A stretch of DNA of 64,000 nucleotides. Source: Symbiodinium natans (lineage: Eukaryota > Sar > Dinophyceae > Suessiales > Symbiodiniaceae). The stretch covers positions 764,022 through 828,021 of the forward strand of contig CAJNDS010002302.1 of assembly GCA_905221605.1 (NCBI GenBank). The letters run 5' to 3'. Below the pieces are notes generated by a model, which had not been told where the DNA came from, made no database searches, and saw only the letters and a program-made list of their open reading frames with translations. This document shows positions 1 to 12,000 of this stretch, piece by piece. Within the stretch, counting starts at the first letter, position 1. Every line of letters starts with the position of its first letter. A program made the position numbers and the translations under genes.

Positions 1-69
1 CTCCAACAAACAAAGACATCACAGGCCGTGAGGTCGTGGGCTCTTCCGCAATCATGCTGAGGATGCCGG
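1..69 (+). CDS. Candidate exon at left edge (gene A or an upstream gene)
   Basis: A frame starting at base 3 is open to a TGA at 93-95 and reads PTNKDITGREVVGSSAIML onward. A GT donor (GTGCAG) follows base 69. TTTAGGG repeats begin soon after, as on the right side of the other exons. No domain is recognisable. Confidence 0.4.
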
Positions 70-3000
70 GTGCAGCTTCGGAGCTGCCGATATGAGGAAA
101 AATAGTTGTTTAGGGTTCAGGGTTCAGGGTTTAGGGTTTAGGGTTTTGGGTTTTGGGTTTAGGGTTGCAACCTTATTTTGTGGTTCTTCTTGCCCTACGC
201 TAACCATGAGCCTTGAAGTAGGCCCTACCTTTAAGCAACCCTGGACCCCGGACCCTAAAACGCTAGTGAAAGCTAGCCATGACAATGAACTTCTAGCACT
301 TGCAGTCAGGAAGAGGGCACGCTGGACATGGACTGGAAACGCGAGGCACGGTGCTAGGGCTTCCAAGCACTATGAACTTTGGAGTTTTTTTTTGGGTCTA
401 AGGCATAGGCGTTCGAGATGGATGTAGGGAGATCCAGGGTTTTCCTACTACTATATTCTTCCTTATTACGGCTAATATAGGGATTATGATTTTTCATTCT
501 TTTGGGGCTCTTCAGCAAGTAGTAGTTTTGGGTCCGAGGCATATAGGACTTTTATAGCAGGGTTCGGGGGTTGGGCCTGTGGGGTTTTCGGGTCTAGGGT
601 TCGGGGTGTAGGGCTTATACAAAACCCAGAACCCAAACTCAACACCAGGTATGCGGCAAACTGGGATGGACCTGGCAGGTAGAAACTCCGAACGTAGAAC
701 TCCGGACTATGACTTGGAGGTTCGTGGATCTTTAACATTTTGGCCTGGGGTTGTAAGTGGGGGTGTGTGGTTTAGGAAGTTTAGGAATCAGGTTTAGTTT
801 TGCTTGCAGGTTCAGGCTCCTACATTGAGGGGTGATCTAGTGCTCTAGATTCTCCTTGGGTCCGGATAGCTCATATCAGCCCTGTCTTAAAACCTAAACC
901 CAAAGCCCTGAGCCCTGATCCCGAATCCCGAATCCCTAAACCCTAAACCCTAAACCCTAAACCCTAAACCCTAAACCCTAAACCCGAAACCGTAAACCCT
1001 AAACCCTAAACCCTAAACCCTAAACCCTAAACCCTGAACCCCTTCCTGCAGCTGGCTGTGGCTTGAGGCGCTTTCCCTCCGCGAGATTGGGAACTGGCAC
1101 TTCGCGTGGGGCATCCCAAATCGTCCCGGAGCTTATAGGGTTTAGGGTTTGGGGTTTAGGGTTTAGGGTTAGGGTGTAGGGTTTAGGGTTTAGGGTTTAG
1201 GGTTTAGCGTTTAGGGTTTAGGGCCCAGGCTTCAGGGTTTAAGGGCTCAGAAGGGCCTCAACGTTACCTAATCCCTATACCCTAAACCCTAAACCCTAAA
1301 CCCTAAACCCTAAACCCTAAACCCTAAACCCTAAACCCTAAACCCTAAGCCCTACACCCTGAACCCCAAACCCTATTTCACCCGTCTCGGGCTCGACTCA
1401 AGGGCCCCCCTAAACCCTAAACCCTAAACCCTAAACCCTAAACCCTAAACCCTAAACCCTAAACCCTAAACCCTAAACCCGAAACCCTAAACCCTAAATC
1501 CTGAACCCCAAACCCGAAACCCTAAACCCTAAACCCGAAACCCGAAACCCGAAACCCGAAACCCGAAACCCGAAACCCGAAACCCTAACCCCTGAAATCC
1601 TGAAGTCTAAAGCCCTATGCCCCAAAGGCCAGCACCACCTTAAACCCCAAATCTTACAACCCCGTGGCAAAAAAACCCTAAACCCCAAATTCAAACCCTA
1701 AGCCCTGTGCCCTAAACACCTTGAGCCTCAAAACCCAATAGCCCCGCAAGCCCAAAACTCGAATCCCTCAAACCCGAAAACCCTAAACCCTAAACCCCAA
1801 ACCCCAAAACCCCAAACCCTAAACCCGAAACCCTAAACCCTAAACCCCAGAGGCTCATGCACATCCCGGAGACGGCGGTGCTCGGCCGGGGATCCTTCGG
1901 CACCGTTTGGCGCGCCAAGGCAGGGAGGGGCACAGCGCATAGGGCTTAGGGCTTAGGGGTTTAGGGGTTTAGGGTTTAGGGTTTAGCGTTTAGGGTTTGG
2001 GGTTTCGGGTTTAGGGTTTAGGATTTGGAGTTTAGGGGTTTAGGGGTTAAGGGTTAGGTTTGAGGGTTTAGGGCGCAGGTTTCGGGGTTGGGTTGAGGGC
2101 TTTAGGGGTTTGGGGTTTGAGGTTTTGGGTTTAGGATTTAGGGATTAGGTTTGGGTTTAAATGGTTAAGGTTTTTGGGACTAGTGTTTTGGGCTTAGGGG
2201 AGAAGTTTTGAGCTCATAGTTTGAAGGGTTTGGGGTTTTGTTTAGTTTAGGGTTCTGGGGCTTAAGGAGGCTCAGATGTATTTCTACGGTTCTGGATCAC
2301 CAAGCTGAGAATTGGTGGGTTTAGGGTTTCGTGTTTAGGGTTTCGGATTTCTTACCAAAGAGGCAAATACCGGTGTTCTGGGCCTGGTCGCCAAAGGCAT
2401 GGACTCTTGTGACAGCTTTTCTTGTTCCACATCCTTGCGCTGTATGTTGCACAACGAGTCGAAAACGCGGTAAACACTTGTGTTTTGGGCATCGTCGCAA
2501 TTGGCATGGACGCTTGTGACAGCGTGTCCTGCTCCGCATCCTTGCGCAGTACGCTGCAAATACCAGCATTTTGGGAACGGATGCCATAGGCGTGGACGCT
2601 TGTGACACCTTTTTTTGTTCCACATCCTTGCGCAGTATGTTGTAAAAAGAGACAAGAACGCGGTAAATACCAGTGTTTTGTGCATGGACGCAATATATGA
2701 ATGACGTTCTTATCTCACCTCCCCCCCCCGCCCCCAAAGTCGAACAACAGGAAAAGTGCAGGAAACACCGGAAAAAGGCAAAAAAGCACTGCGGCAACCC
2801 AGGACCCGCGGCCCAACTACCCAGATGCATCTCAAACACGTCCGCAACCTGTGCAGGATGCTCATACCGGACGCTGTTATGCAGTCCCTTGGCCTGGATT
2901 CTGGGTGCTGACCCTAAACCCTGAATCCTAAACCTGAAACCCGAAGCCTCAACCCTCAAGCCTCAACCCGAAACCCCAAACCCCAAACCCCAAACCCCAA

Positions 3001-6000
3001 ACCCCACACCCCAAACCCCAAACCCCAAACCCCAAACCCCAAACCCCAAACCCCAAACCCCAAACCTCAAACCCCAAACCCCAAACCCCAAACCCCAAAA
3101 ACCCCAAGCCCAAAACCGTAAACCTCAACCCTGAACCCTAAACCCTCAACCCTGAAAACGACGCTTCTCAAGTCCAAGCCTGGTCTGAGTTTGGCTTCCC
3201 CCCCCCTCCTCCCCCCCACACTTGAACCCAACTGAAGCCTCCAAAGCCTATAAGAACAACGCTAGATTACCGGCGGTTTCCGAACATGGGGCGTACGTTT
3301 CTGCAGGTTCGTGGAACAAGGATTATACTTGGGGGTATATTCAGGGTACCCCAAATAAAAATACTCAGATGAAGCCTACAGATCCTAAAGAGGCCTCTTT
3401 GAACCCTAAAGCTTGCTTCTGTGTCCCAGAATGCCCAGAAACCCTCTCCACAATTACTCGGACCAGAGTAGGCCTTTTTTTTTTTCTCTCAGGGTTTAGG
3501 TTCCCTTATATGCCCCTTTAAACCAAAAAGGGCACCCTTTTCCTTCCTAGGCTACTCCTGCTTCTGGATTATGAGTGTAGTTCAAACCCACTTGTTAATG
3601 TGGGGTTCTCATTTTATGCACACCCCTGTGGCCTTTTAGGGTTCAGGGGTCGTTGAGCCCAAAGGACGAAGTTGGTATAGTTGTTCACAATACCTGTCCG
3701 CAAAAAGCCCATAAGGCCAGTTCCCTTTGTCGTACGGACGACCCTTGAAAGAGACTCCAGTCCCATTGGTCCAGTTTATTTACAGGACCTGATACCCCTA
3801 AACCCTAAACTCTCAACCCTACACCCCGAACCCTAACCCCCAACCGTCCTCGTGCTCTGTCCCCCCGGAGGTCAAGAACGTCGCTGCTGGGCGGCATTGA
3901 TTGGTCAACGTAAACCTACACCCTGAACCTTAAACCCTAAACCCTAAACCCTAAACCCTAAACCCTCAACCCTAAACCCTAAACCCCGAACCCTGAACCC
4001 TCAGGCGGTGGGAGACGGGCTCACGGAGGGTCCGGAGTCGACGGTCTAGGGTTGAGGTCTGAGTTTAGGGTTTAGGGTTTAAGGTTTAGGGTTTAGGGTT
4101 TAGGGTTTAGGGTTCAGGGTTTAGGGTTTAGCTTTTCGGGTTCAGGGTTTAGGGGGCTTTAGGGTTTAGGGGTTAGTAGGGTTTAGGACTGATGCAGTCA
4201 TTGTCTCTTGCTGTCTTTGGTTGTCGGCATCTTGGTCTAGCAGCATGCAGATACATGCTAGGGTTTGGAGTTTATGGTCCAACCCCCTACGAAGAACCAG
4301 TTCGCAAAGAGCTACATCCAGTTTATGTGTGCATATTCAGGGCTTAGGGCCCCTAACCCCCAAACCCTCAACGCTAACCCCTAAACCCTAAATCCTAAAC
4401 CCTAAACCCTGAACCCTAAACCCTAAACCCTAAACCCTAAACCCTAAACCCTAAACCCTGAACCCTGATTCCTAAACCCTAAACCCGAAACCCTAAACCC
4501 CAAACCCTAAACCCTAAACCCTAAACCCTAAACCAAGACCGTCCCGCCCCGCGGCTTCGCCAAAGCAGCGCAGCGCGAGAGCGACGTGGCCGACCGGCTC
4601 AGCAAAGAGCCGCACAGGCCCGGCTTGGGTTTAGGGTTTAGGGTTTAGGGTTTAGGTTTTAGGGTTTAGGGTTTAGGGTTTAGGGTTTAGGGTTTAGTTT
4701 AGGGTTTCGGGTTTCGGGTTTCGGGTTTAGGGTTTAAGGTTTCGGGTTTAGGGTTTAGGGTTTGGTTGTTTGGGGTTTTGGGTTTAGGGTTTGGGATTGA
4801 GGTCTGGGGTTTAGGATTTGGGGCTTTTGGATTTTGGTTGTTGGTTTGGGGTTTTGGTTGTTGGGTTTTGGGGCCCTAAGCCCTCCACCCTGAATGCTAA
4901 ACCTACCACGGTTGAACCAAAACCCAAAACCCAAAACCCAAAACCCAAAACCCAAAACCCAAAACCCTAAGCCTTAAGCCCTAAACCCTAAACCAGCGGA
5001 TGAAGCATCGCTGACTTCGGACCTTGATTCGTTAGGCTGATGAAAGTTTCTGAAGTTTCAAGGAGGGTTTAGGGCTTAGGGTTTAGGGTGAAGCCAACAG
5101 ACCAGCCGAGTCGTGAGAAAGCTTATCGATTACTTCGAGGTTCAGGGTACTTAGTAACCCGATTAAAATTGTAGTTATAACTCGCTTAGAAGCCCCTTAA
5201 GTACCCCAATAGGGTTATAATTGGGTTAGAAGTACGTACCGTCATAATTGGGTTGCTAAGTACCATGAGCCTCCAAGTAAGGCTGCAAGGCTGTCCGGGT
5301 TTGGGAGTTTCAGTCAGGTTCCGGGGCTTGGGATTGGAGGGCTGAAGGGTTTAGGAGCTCAGCGGCTACAGAGAGTTGAGTTTTGGGGCCCTAAACCACA
5401 AACCCTAAGCCCTAAGCCCTAAACCCACAATCCAAGCCCTGAACCTCGCCCTATCAACCCTGAACCAGGATTCCCCAGAACACTTTAGGGCCAGGGTACC
5501 TAGGGTACCCGAAGCATCCATAAACCCTAAACCCTAAACCCTGAACCCTAAACCCTATAAACCCTAAACCCTAAACCCTAAACCCTAAACCCTAAACCCT
5601 AAACCCTACACCCCAAACCCTAAACCCAAAGCTCCCCTTGGGAAAAGGTGTGTTGTGCAGCTCTACCATGCCAAGCACTTTCCCGACCTGCGCTCGGGGG
5701 CTCAGCCGCGCCGAGGGCTTCGGATTTCGACTCCAGGAGCCCTTAGGCCCTCTGACCCTTGAGGCAGTTTAGGGTTTAGGGTTTAGGGTTTGGGGTTTGG
5801 GTTTAGGGTTTAGGGTTTAGGGTTTAGGGTGTTTGAAGCTGTAAGATCCTCAACCCCAAAGTGCTCAGCCGGAAGGCCGTTTAGGGTTCAGGGTTTAGGG
5901 TTTAGGGTTTGGGGTTTGGGTTTAGGGTTTAGGGTTTAGGGTTTAGGGTGTTTGAAGCTGTAAGATCCTCAACCCCAAAGTGCTCAGCCGGAAGACTTTA

Positions 6001-9000
6001 ACCTTAACCCCATATGCCCTGAACCCCAGCTTTCTCCGAGGTATGTACGCCTTCGTCATGGAGCTTTGCACATGCGGGTCTTTGAGCCTTCGGCCGCAGC
6101 TGAGCTTTCGCTTCTTGGGGTTTAGGGTTTGGGGTTTAGGGTTTAGGGTTTAGGGTTTAGGGTGTAGGCCTACTTGGAGGTTCATGGTACTTTGTAACCC
6201 AATTAGAAGAACTGTGCTTAAAACCCAGTTAAAACCCTCTTAGGGTACCTAAGGGGCTTCTAAGTGGGGGATATAACCACACGTATAGTTGGGTTACTAT
6301 GTACCCTGAACCTTCAAGTAAGGTTTTCAGGGCCCAGCCTCCTCACAGCATGCATGACGGCTCTTCCTACCTTTCTTGAACACCTCGGCCTGGGCACCTA
6401 AGGGGGGTTCTAAGTGGAGTATCCCCTAAACCCTAAACCCTAAACCCTAAACCCTAAACCCTAAACCCTAAACCCTAAACCCTAAACCCTAAACCCTAAA
6501 CCCTAAACCCTAAACCCTAAACCCTAAACCCTAAACCCTAAACCCTAAACCCTAAACCCTAAACCCTAAACCCTAAACCCTAAACCTCTCCTACCATATA
6601 ATTATAAACCTTAATGGTATTCGTGGGCAAGGCCCAAATATTCGTGGGCAAGGCCCAAAGATTCGTGGGCAAGGCCCAAATATTCTTGGGCAAGGCCCAA
6701 AATCCGGATTTTGGGCCTTGCCCACGAATTTTTGGGCCTTGCCCACGAATTTTTGGGCCTTGCCCACGAATTTCTGGGGTTGTTGGTTCGTGGGCAAGGC
6801 CCAAAAATTCGTGGGCAAGGCCCAAATATTCGTGGGCAAGGCCCAAATATTCGTGGGCAAGGCCCAAATATTCGTGGGCAAGGCCCAAATATTCGTGGGC
6901 AAGGCCCAAATATTCGTGGGCAAGGCCCAAGTATTCGTGGGCAAGGCCCAAATATTCGTGGGCAAGGCCCAAGTCTTCGTGGGCAAGGCCCAAAAATTCG
7001 TGGGCAAGGCCCAAGGCCCACAATGCCCTTGAGACCCTAAACCGTTGAGCCCCTAAACCCTTGAGACCCTAAACACTTGAGACCCTAATTAGGGTTTCAG
7101 GGCCTCAAGGCCTGGCGTTTAGGGTTTCAGGGCCTCAAGGGTGGCCCCAAGGCATGGCGTTTAGGGTTTCAAGGCCTCAGGGCCTGTGTTTAGGGTTTCT
7201 GGGCCTCAGGGCCTGTGTTTAGGGTTCCAGGGCCCAGCGTTTAGGGTTTCAAGGCTTCAGGGCCTGTGTTTAGGGTTTCAGGGCCTCAGGGCCTGTGTTT
7301 AGGGTTCTGTGTTTAGGGTTTCAGGGCCTCAGGGCCTGTGTTTAGGGTTTCAGGGCCCAGCGTTTAGGGTTTCAAGGCCTCAAAGCCTGTTTTTAGGGTT
7401 TCAGGGCCTCAGGGCCAGGGCCTGTGTTTAGGGTTTCAGGGGTTTAGGGTTTCAGGGCCTCAGGGCCTGTGTTTAGGGTTTCAAGGCTTCAGGGCCTGTG
7501 TTTAGGGTTTCAGTGCCTCAAGGCCTGTGTTTAGGGTTTCAGGGCCCAGCGTTTAGGGTTTCAAGGTATCAGGGCCTGTGTTTAGGGTTTCAGGGCCTCA
7601 GGGCCTGTGTTTAGGGTTTCAGGGCCCAGTATTGAGGGTTTCAAGGCCTCAGGGCCTGTGTTTAGGGTTTCAGGGCCCAGTATTGAGGGTTTCAAGGCCT
7701 CAGGGCCTGTGTTTAGGGTTTCAGGGCCTCAGGGCCTGTGTTTAGGGTTTCAGGGCCCAGCGTTTAGGGTTTCAAGGCCTCAAGTCCTGGCGTTTTGGGT
7801 TTCAGGGTTTCAGGGCCTGTTTCAGCCTGTGGTTCGGGTTTCAGGGCCTCAGGGCCTGTGTTTAGAGTTTCAGGGCCCAGCGTTTAGGGTTTCAAGGCCT
7901 CAGGGTTTTCGGGGCCTGTGTTTAGGTTTCAGGGCCCAGCGTTTAGGGTTTCAAGGCCTCAAGGCCTGTGTTTAGGGTTTCAAGGCCTCAACGCCGTGTT
8001 TTTTCAAGTTTTTCAGGGTTTTTCAAGGTTTTTCAATGTTTTTTAAGGTTTTTCCATGTTTCTTCGGGTTTTTTCAGGGTTTTTCTGAGGAAGGGCTGCC
8101 CCCGCGACCTTTTCACAGCCTAATTTCGGTCAAGGGGGGGTCGTATTTTTGGATTTTAAAGGCAAAATAGTCTTTGGAGACCCTCCTTGCCTCAAATTCC
8201 GACCCCCCCTTGAGAGGGAAAGTTTGCCTCAAAAAACACCCCAAAAGGGACCTCAGGCTTGGCCTAGACCCGCAATGAAAATGCGAATTTTTAGTACTGA
8301 CATCGAGGGTTCTGGGTGGCCTCTCGTTTTCTGGGTTTTTGTGTTTTTCAAGTTTTTCAAGACTTTTCCGCGACCTTTTTCACAATGATTTTGGTCAGGG
8401 GGGGGGTCATTTTTCGATTTTAAAGGCAAAATAATCTTCGGAGACCCCCCCTTGCCTCGAACTCCGACCCCCCCATGAGGGAAAATTTGCTTCCAAAAAC
8501 ACCCCAAATGGGGGGGACCCCAGGCTTTTTTTTTCCTTCTTTTTTTCAGGGTTTTTTCATTTTTTTAAAATTTTTTTCAAGGTTTGAGCCTCAGTTTAGG
8601 ATTTCAAGACCTCAAAGCCTCGCGTGGTTTAGTATCTCCACCTCCTCGTTTGTTAAGTGGAAATCATTCATTTTGTTATTGAACCATCCTAATAAAAAGA
8701 AGAAACTTTTTATTTCTTAATGTTATGGGAACTTCGGGTGGGTGGGTATTTTTCGATGTTCTAAACACAGAGCCTAAACGAGAAACTGCTCGACCAGGAG
8801 CTCTTGAACCCTAAACCCTAAACCCTAAACCCTAAACCCTAAACCCTAAACCCTAAACCCTAAACCCTAAACCCTAAACCCCTAAACCCTAAACCCTAAA
8901 CCCTAAACCCTCCCAGTGCAGTTCTGACTTCGGATCGAGCCAAGGACAGACCATATACGCGCGCTGCGGCTGAGTCGCCGGCTTGCAGATCGCCCCCCCC

Positions 9001-12000
9001 CCCCCCCCCGGCCTTTAGGGTTTGGGGTTTAGGGTTTAGGGTGTAGGGTTTAGGGTTTAGGGCAATAAACAATCAAAAGAAAGAGCGAAGGCAGGCCTTA
9101 AACTGAACCCCAAACCCCAAGCCCTACACCCTAAAGTTTTTCATGCCCTGAACCCTAAAGCCCTAAAACTGTAGTAGAACCCGAGCCTCAATACCCTCAA
9201 CCCCTTTCATCCTTAGGCACTACAGTCGTGCGTGATAGCTCTGTTGATTTAGTAAGTCTATTAGTAAGAAGCCCTCGAACAATCCCCATATCCCAACTAA
9301 CCCTAAACCCTAAACCCTAGACCCTAGACCCTTAACCCTAGACTCTAAACCCTAAACCCTGAACCCTAAACCCTAAACCCCAAGCCCTCAACCCTCAAAG
9401 GGGCTTCCAAGTGCCCCTCAGGCGAAGAGGTCTACGCGGCGCCGCCGGAAGCCTTGCCTCCTGGGGAAGTGATAGAAAACCTTTCAATCCTTTCCTTGTC
9501 GTAAGGGCTTACGGCTTAGGCTTAGGCTTAGGGCTTAGGTTTACGGTCTACGGTTTAGGGTTTAGGGTTTAGGATTTAGCGTTTAGGGAATTCCGGGTTT
9601 AGGGCGTTTAGGATTTTAGGCAGTTACAGTGTTTAGCAGACCACCTTCAATCTCAACTTGTCCTTTCTCAAGCCCTAAACCCTTCTCGTACCCTCCACGA
9701 TAGAGCGAAGCACCTCAAATCCACCCCTAAGCGCCCCAAATCCGCCCTAATTCTCTGAACCCGCTAAACCCGCCAAACCCCTAAATCCCCAAACCCCCAA
9801 GCAGTAAACTCTCTAGAGCTCCAATCTCCTCAAAGCCTCGTCCCTGCAACCCTAAACCCTATATCACAAGCCGAGCAAGCCCTAACCCCTTTTGCTCCTT
9901 AAGGCCCTGAGCTCCTGAGCTCCAGACCCTGCAACACCATACCCCCAAACCCCAGACTCAAACTCCTTAAGTTCCCGAAAGCCCGGAAGTCCAAACCCCA
10001 AAGCCGAAACCCGAAGCCCTAAACCCTAAACCTCAAACCCTAAGCCCTAAACCCCAAACCCTAAGCCCTATTCGGTTACCAAGTACCCAGAAGCCCTAAG
10101 CCCTAAACCCTAAACCCTAAACCCTAAACCCTAAACCCTAAACCCTCAACCCTATACCCTATTACCAAAACCCAAGCAGGTCCTGGATCGGCCAAGTCCT
10201 CCTCGGAATGGAGCCTCTTGGTTCCCTCTTCGATAGCCCCTGAAGTAAGGCTTAGAGGGTTTAGGGTTTAGGGTTTAGGGTTTAGGGCTCAGAGAGTTTA
10301 GGGTTTAGGGTTTAGGGTTTAGGGCTTGGGGATTAGGGTGTAGGGTTTAGGGCTTAGGGTTTAGGGTTTAGGGTTTGGGTTTCAGGGTTCAGAGGTTTAG
10401 GATCACTTGCAACTTGCGGAATGTACCTTCCGTGAGGGGTGGTGGGGTCTCTGTCGATGTCTCTGTAGGCGGTTCTGGATTGGTGCTGCTTGGAGGTTTA
10501 TGGTACTTCGTAACCCAAGTAGAACTGTACTTATAACCCGATTATGACCCTATTAGGGTACGTAAGACGCTTCCGAGTGTGTTATTATAACTACACTTAT
10601 AATTGGGAACCCTAAACCCGAGAACACTAAACCCTAAGCCCTAAGCCCTAAGCCCTAAGCCCTAAGCCCTAAGCCCTAAGCCCTAAACCCTAAACCCTGT
10701 AGTTGGGTTACAAGTACCCTGAACCTCCAAGTGGTGGCCCTCTTGGGTTTGGAGGTTTAGGGATTTGAAAGGCTCAGGATTTAGGGTTTAGGGTTTAGGG
10801 TTTGGGGTTTAGGGTTCAGGGTTCAGGGTTTAGGGTTTAGAGTGAGGGGTTTTGGGGTCCAAGGGCCCTTCTGGGCTACAGGGTAGAGGAGGGGCCCTTG
10901 TGGGGGGTTGCTATGGCAGGCCCTCCACCATAAAGCTTCCATCTGCGCAGTGTAGGGTTGAGAGTTTAGGATTCAGGGTTTAGGGTTTAGGGTTTAGGGT
11001 TTGCAATACCCTGTGTTTTCCAGGACGCTTCAGTCGTATCCCTATTCCAGGACTCCTTAACTCAAGGAAAGCCTGACATGGTACCCCTTTTTTCGTTGAC
11101 ATGGGCTTTGGTGTTGAGGGTTTCAGTTTAGGGTCGAGGCTTCAGGTTTGGGGTTCTAAACATCAAACCCTGAACTCTGAACCCTGAACCCTAAAATGAA
11201 CCCTAAGCCCGCACGAGCAATCATGAATTGTGCGAGTTGGTGCACGTCACATGGACTTCAACGCACCTTCAGCGGCATCCTACCAGAAGAAGGACTTTGA
11301 CTTTGTCTTTTTCACGCGAGAATACATCATCAGGAACCTTGGAAGTATCTCGCAAGAGGTGATCTCGGATGACCAGGCAGAAGCAATCTGCCAACAACAC
11401 CCTTCTCGGGAGGAACTCAACGACGGCATTTCGGGTTTTGAGCAGCAAGAGCTCCTGAACCTTAAGCACTAAACCCTAAACACTAAACACCAAACGCCAA
11501 ACACTAAACACTAGGCTAAACCCTAAACCCTAAACCCGCCGTGAACCAAAGTAATCCGAGTTAAACCCTAAGAAACCCTAAAGCCGGAATCCGAAACCTC
11601 AACCATCAGCTGAGGCACCTTCATTCCATGGGGATGCTGGTCCGCGACCTCAAAGCGGATAATGTGGTCCTGACAGATGGAGGTGCGCAGTAGAGAGGAT
11701 GTTCCTGGGCTTTCTGAAGGTGATTTTTTGTTTCATAACCCCTAAGCCCTAAGCTCAAACCCGAACCCTAAACCCTACACCCCTAACCCTGAACCCATAA
11801 ACTTTGTATAGGTAACCCTTAGCTGCTGGGTATTCGCTTGAGACGTTTTGCCTGGGAGCTCCTACCGTGCGGGGCAGTTGTCCGTTTGAGTGCTGGGTTT
11901 AGGGTTTACGGTTTAGGGCTTTTGGGGGAGCCAACGGCGCACTATATGGTTACTGGGCTACCAAGATGACATGAACGTCAAGACAGGGGTCGTTATGCAA

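Larger units (their letters stand above)
1944..4004. repeat. Intron between kinase exons: heptamers plus a tandem repeat
   Basis: It begins with GCTTAGGG/TTTAGGG, contains the 2.33-2.70 kb tandem repeat, a CCCCAAA array (2,964-3,110), about 600 bp of unique sequence and CCCTAAA units before the next exon. Confidence 0.6.

Noticed and set aside
2321-2959. 212-codon minus-strand ORF and its overlapping frames
   Set aside because: It covers a tandem repeat with several frames open at once; Cys-rich periodic translation reflects the repeat.
6422-6585. A true chromosome end
   Set aside because: Arrays change orientation dozens of times and have exons on both sides, so they are interstitial.
6612-7018. 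CRISPR-like array
   Set aside because: Units are contiguous with no unique spacers, and the setting is eukaryotic.
6580-7048. Overlapping ORFs of 104-147 codons on both strands
   Set aside because: They are translations of the 21-bp GGGCAAGGCCC array; no stop falls within the unit, so all frames stay open.
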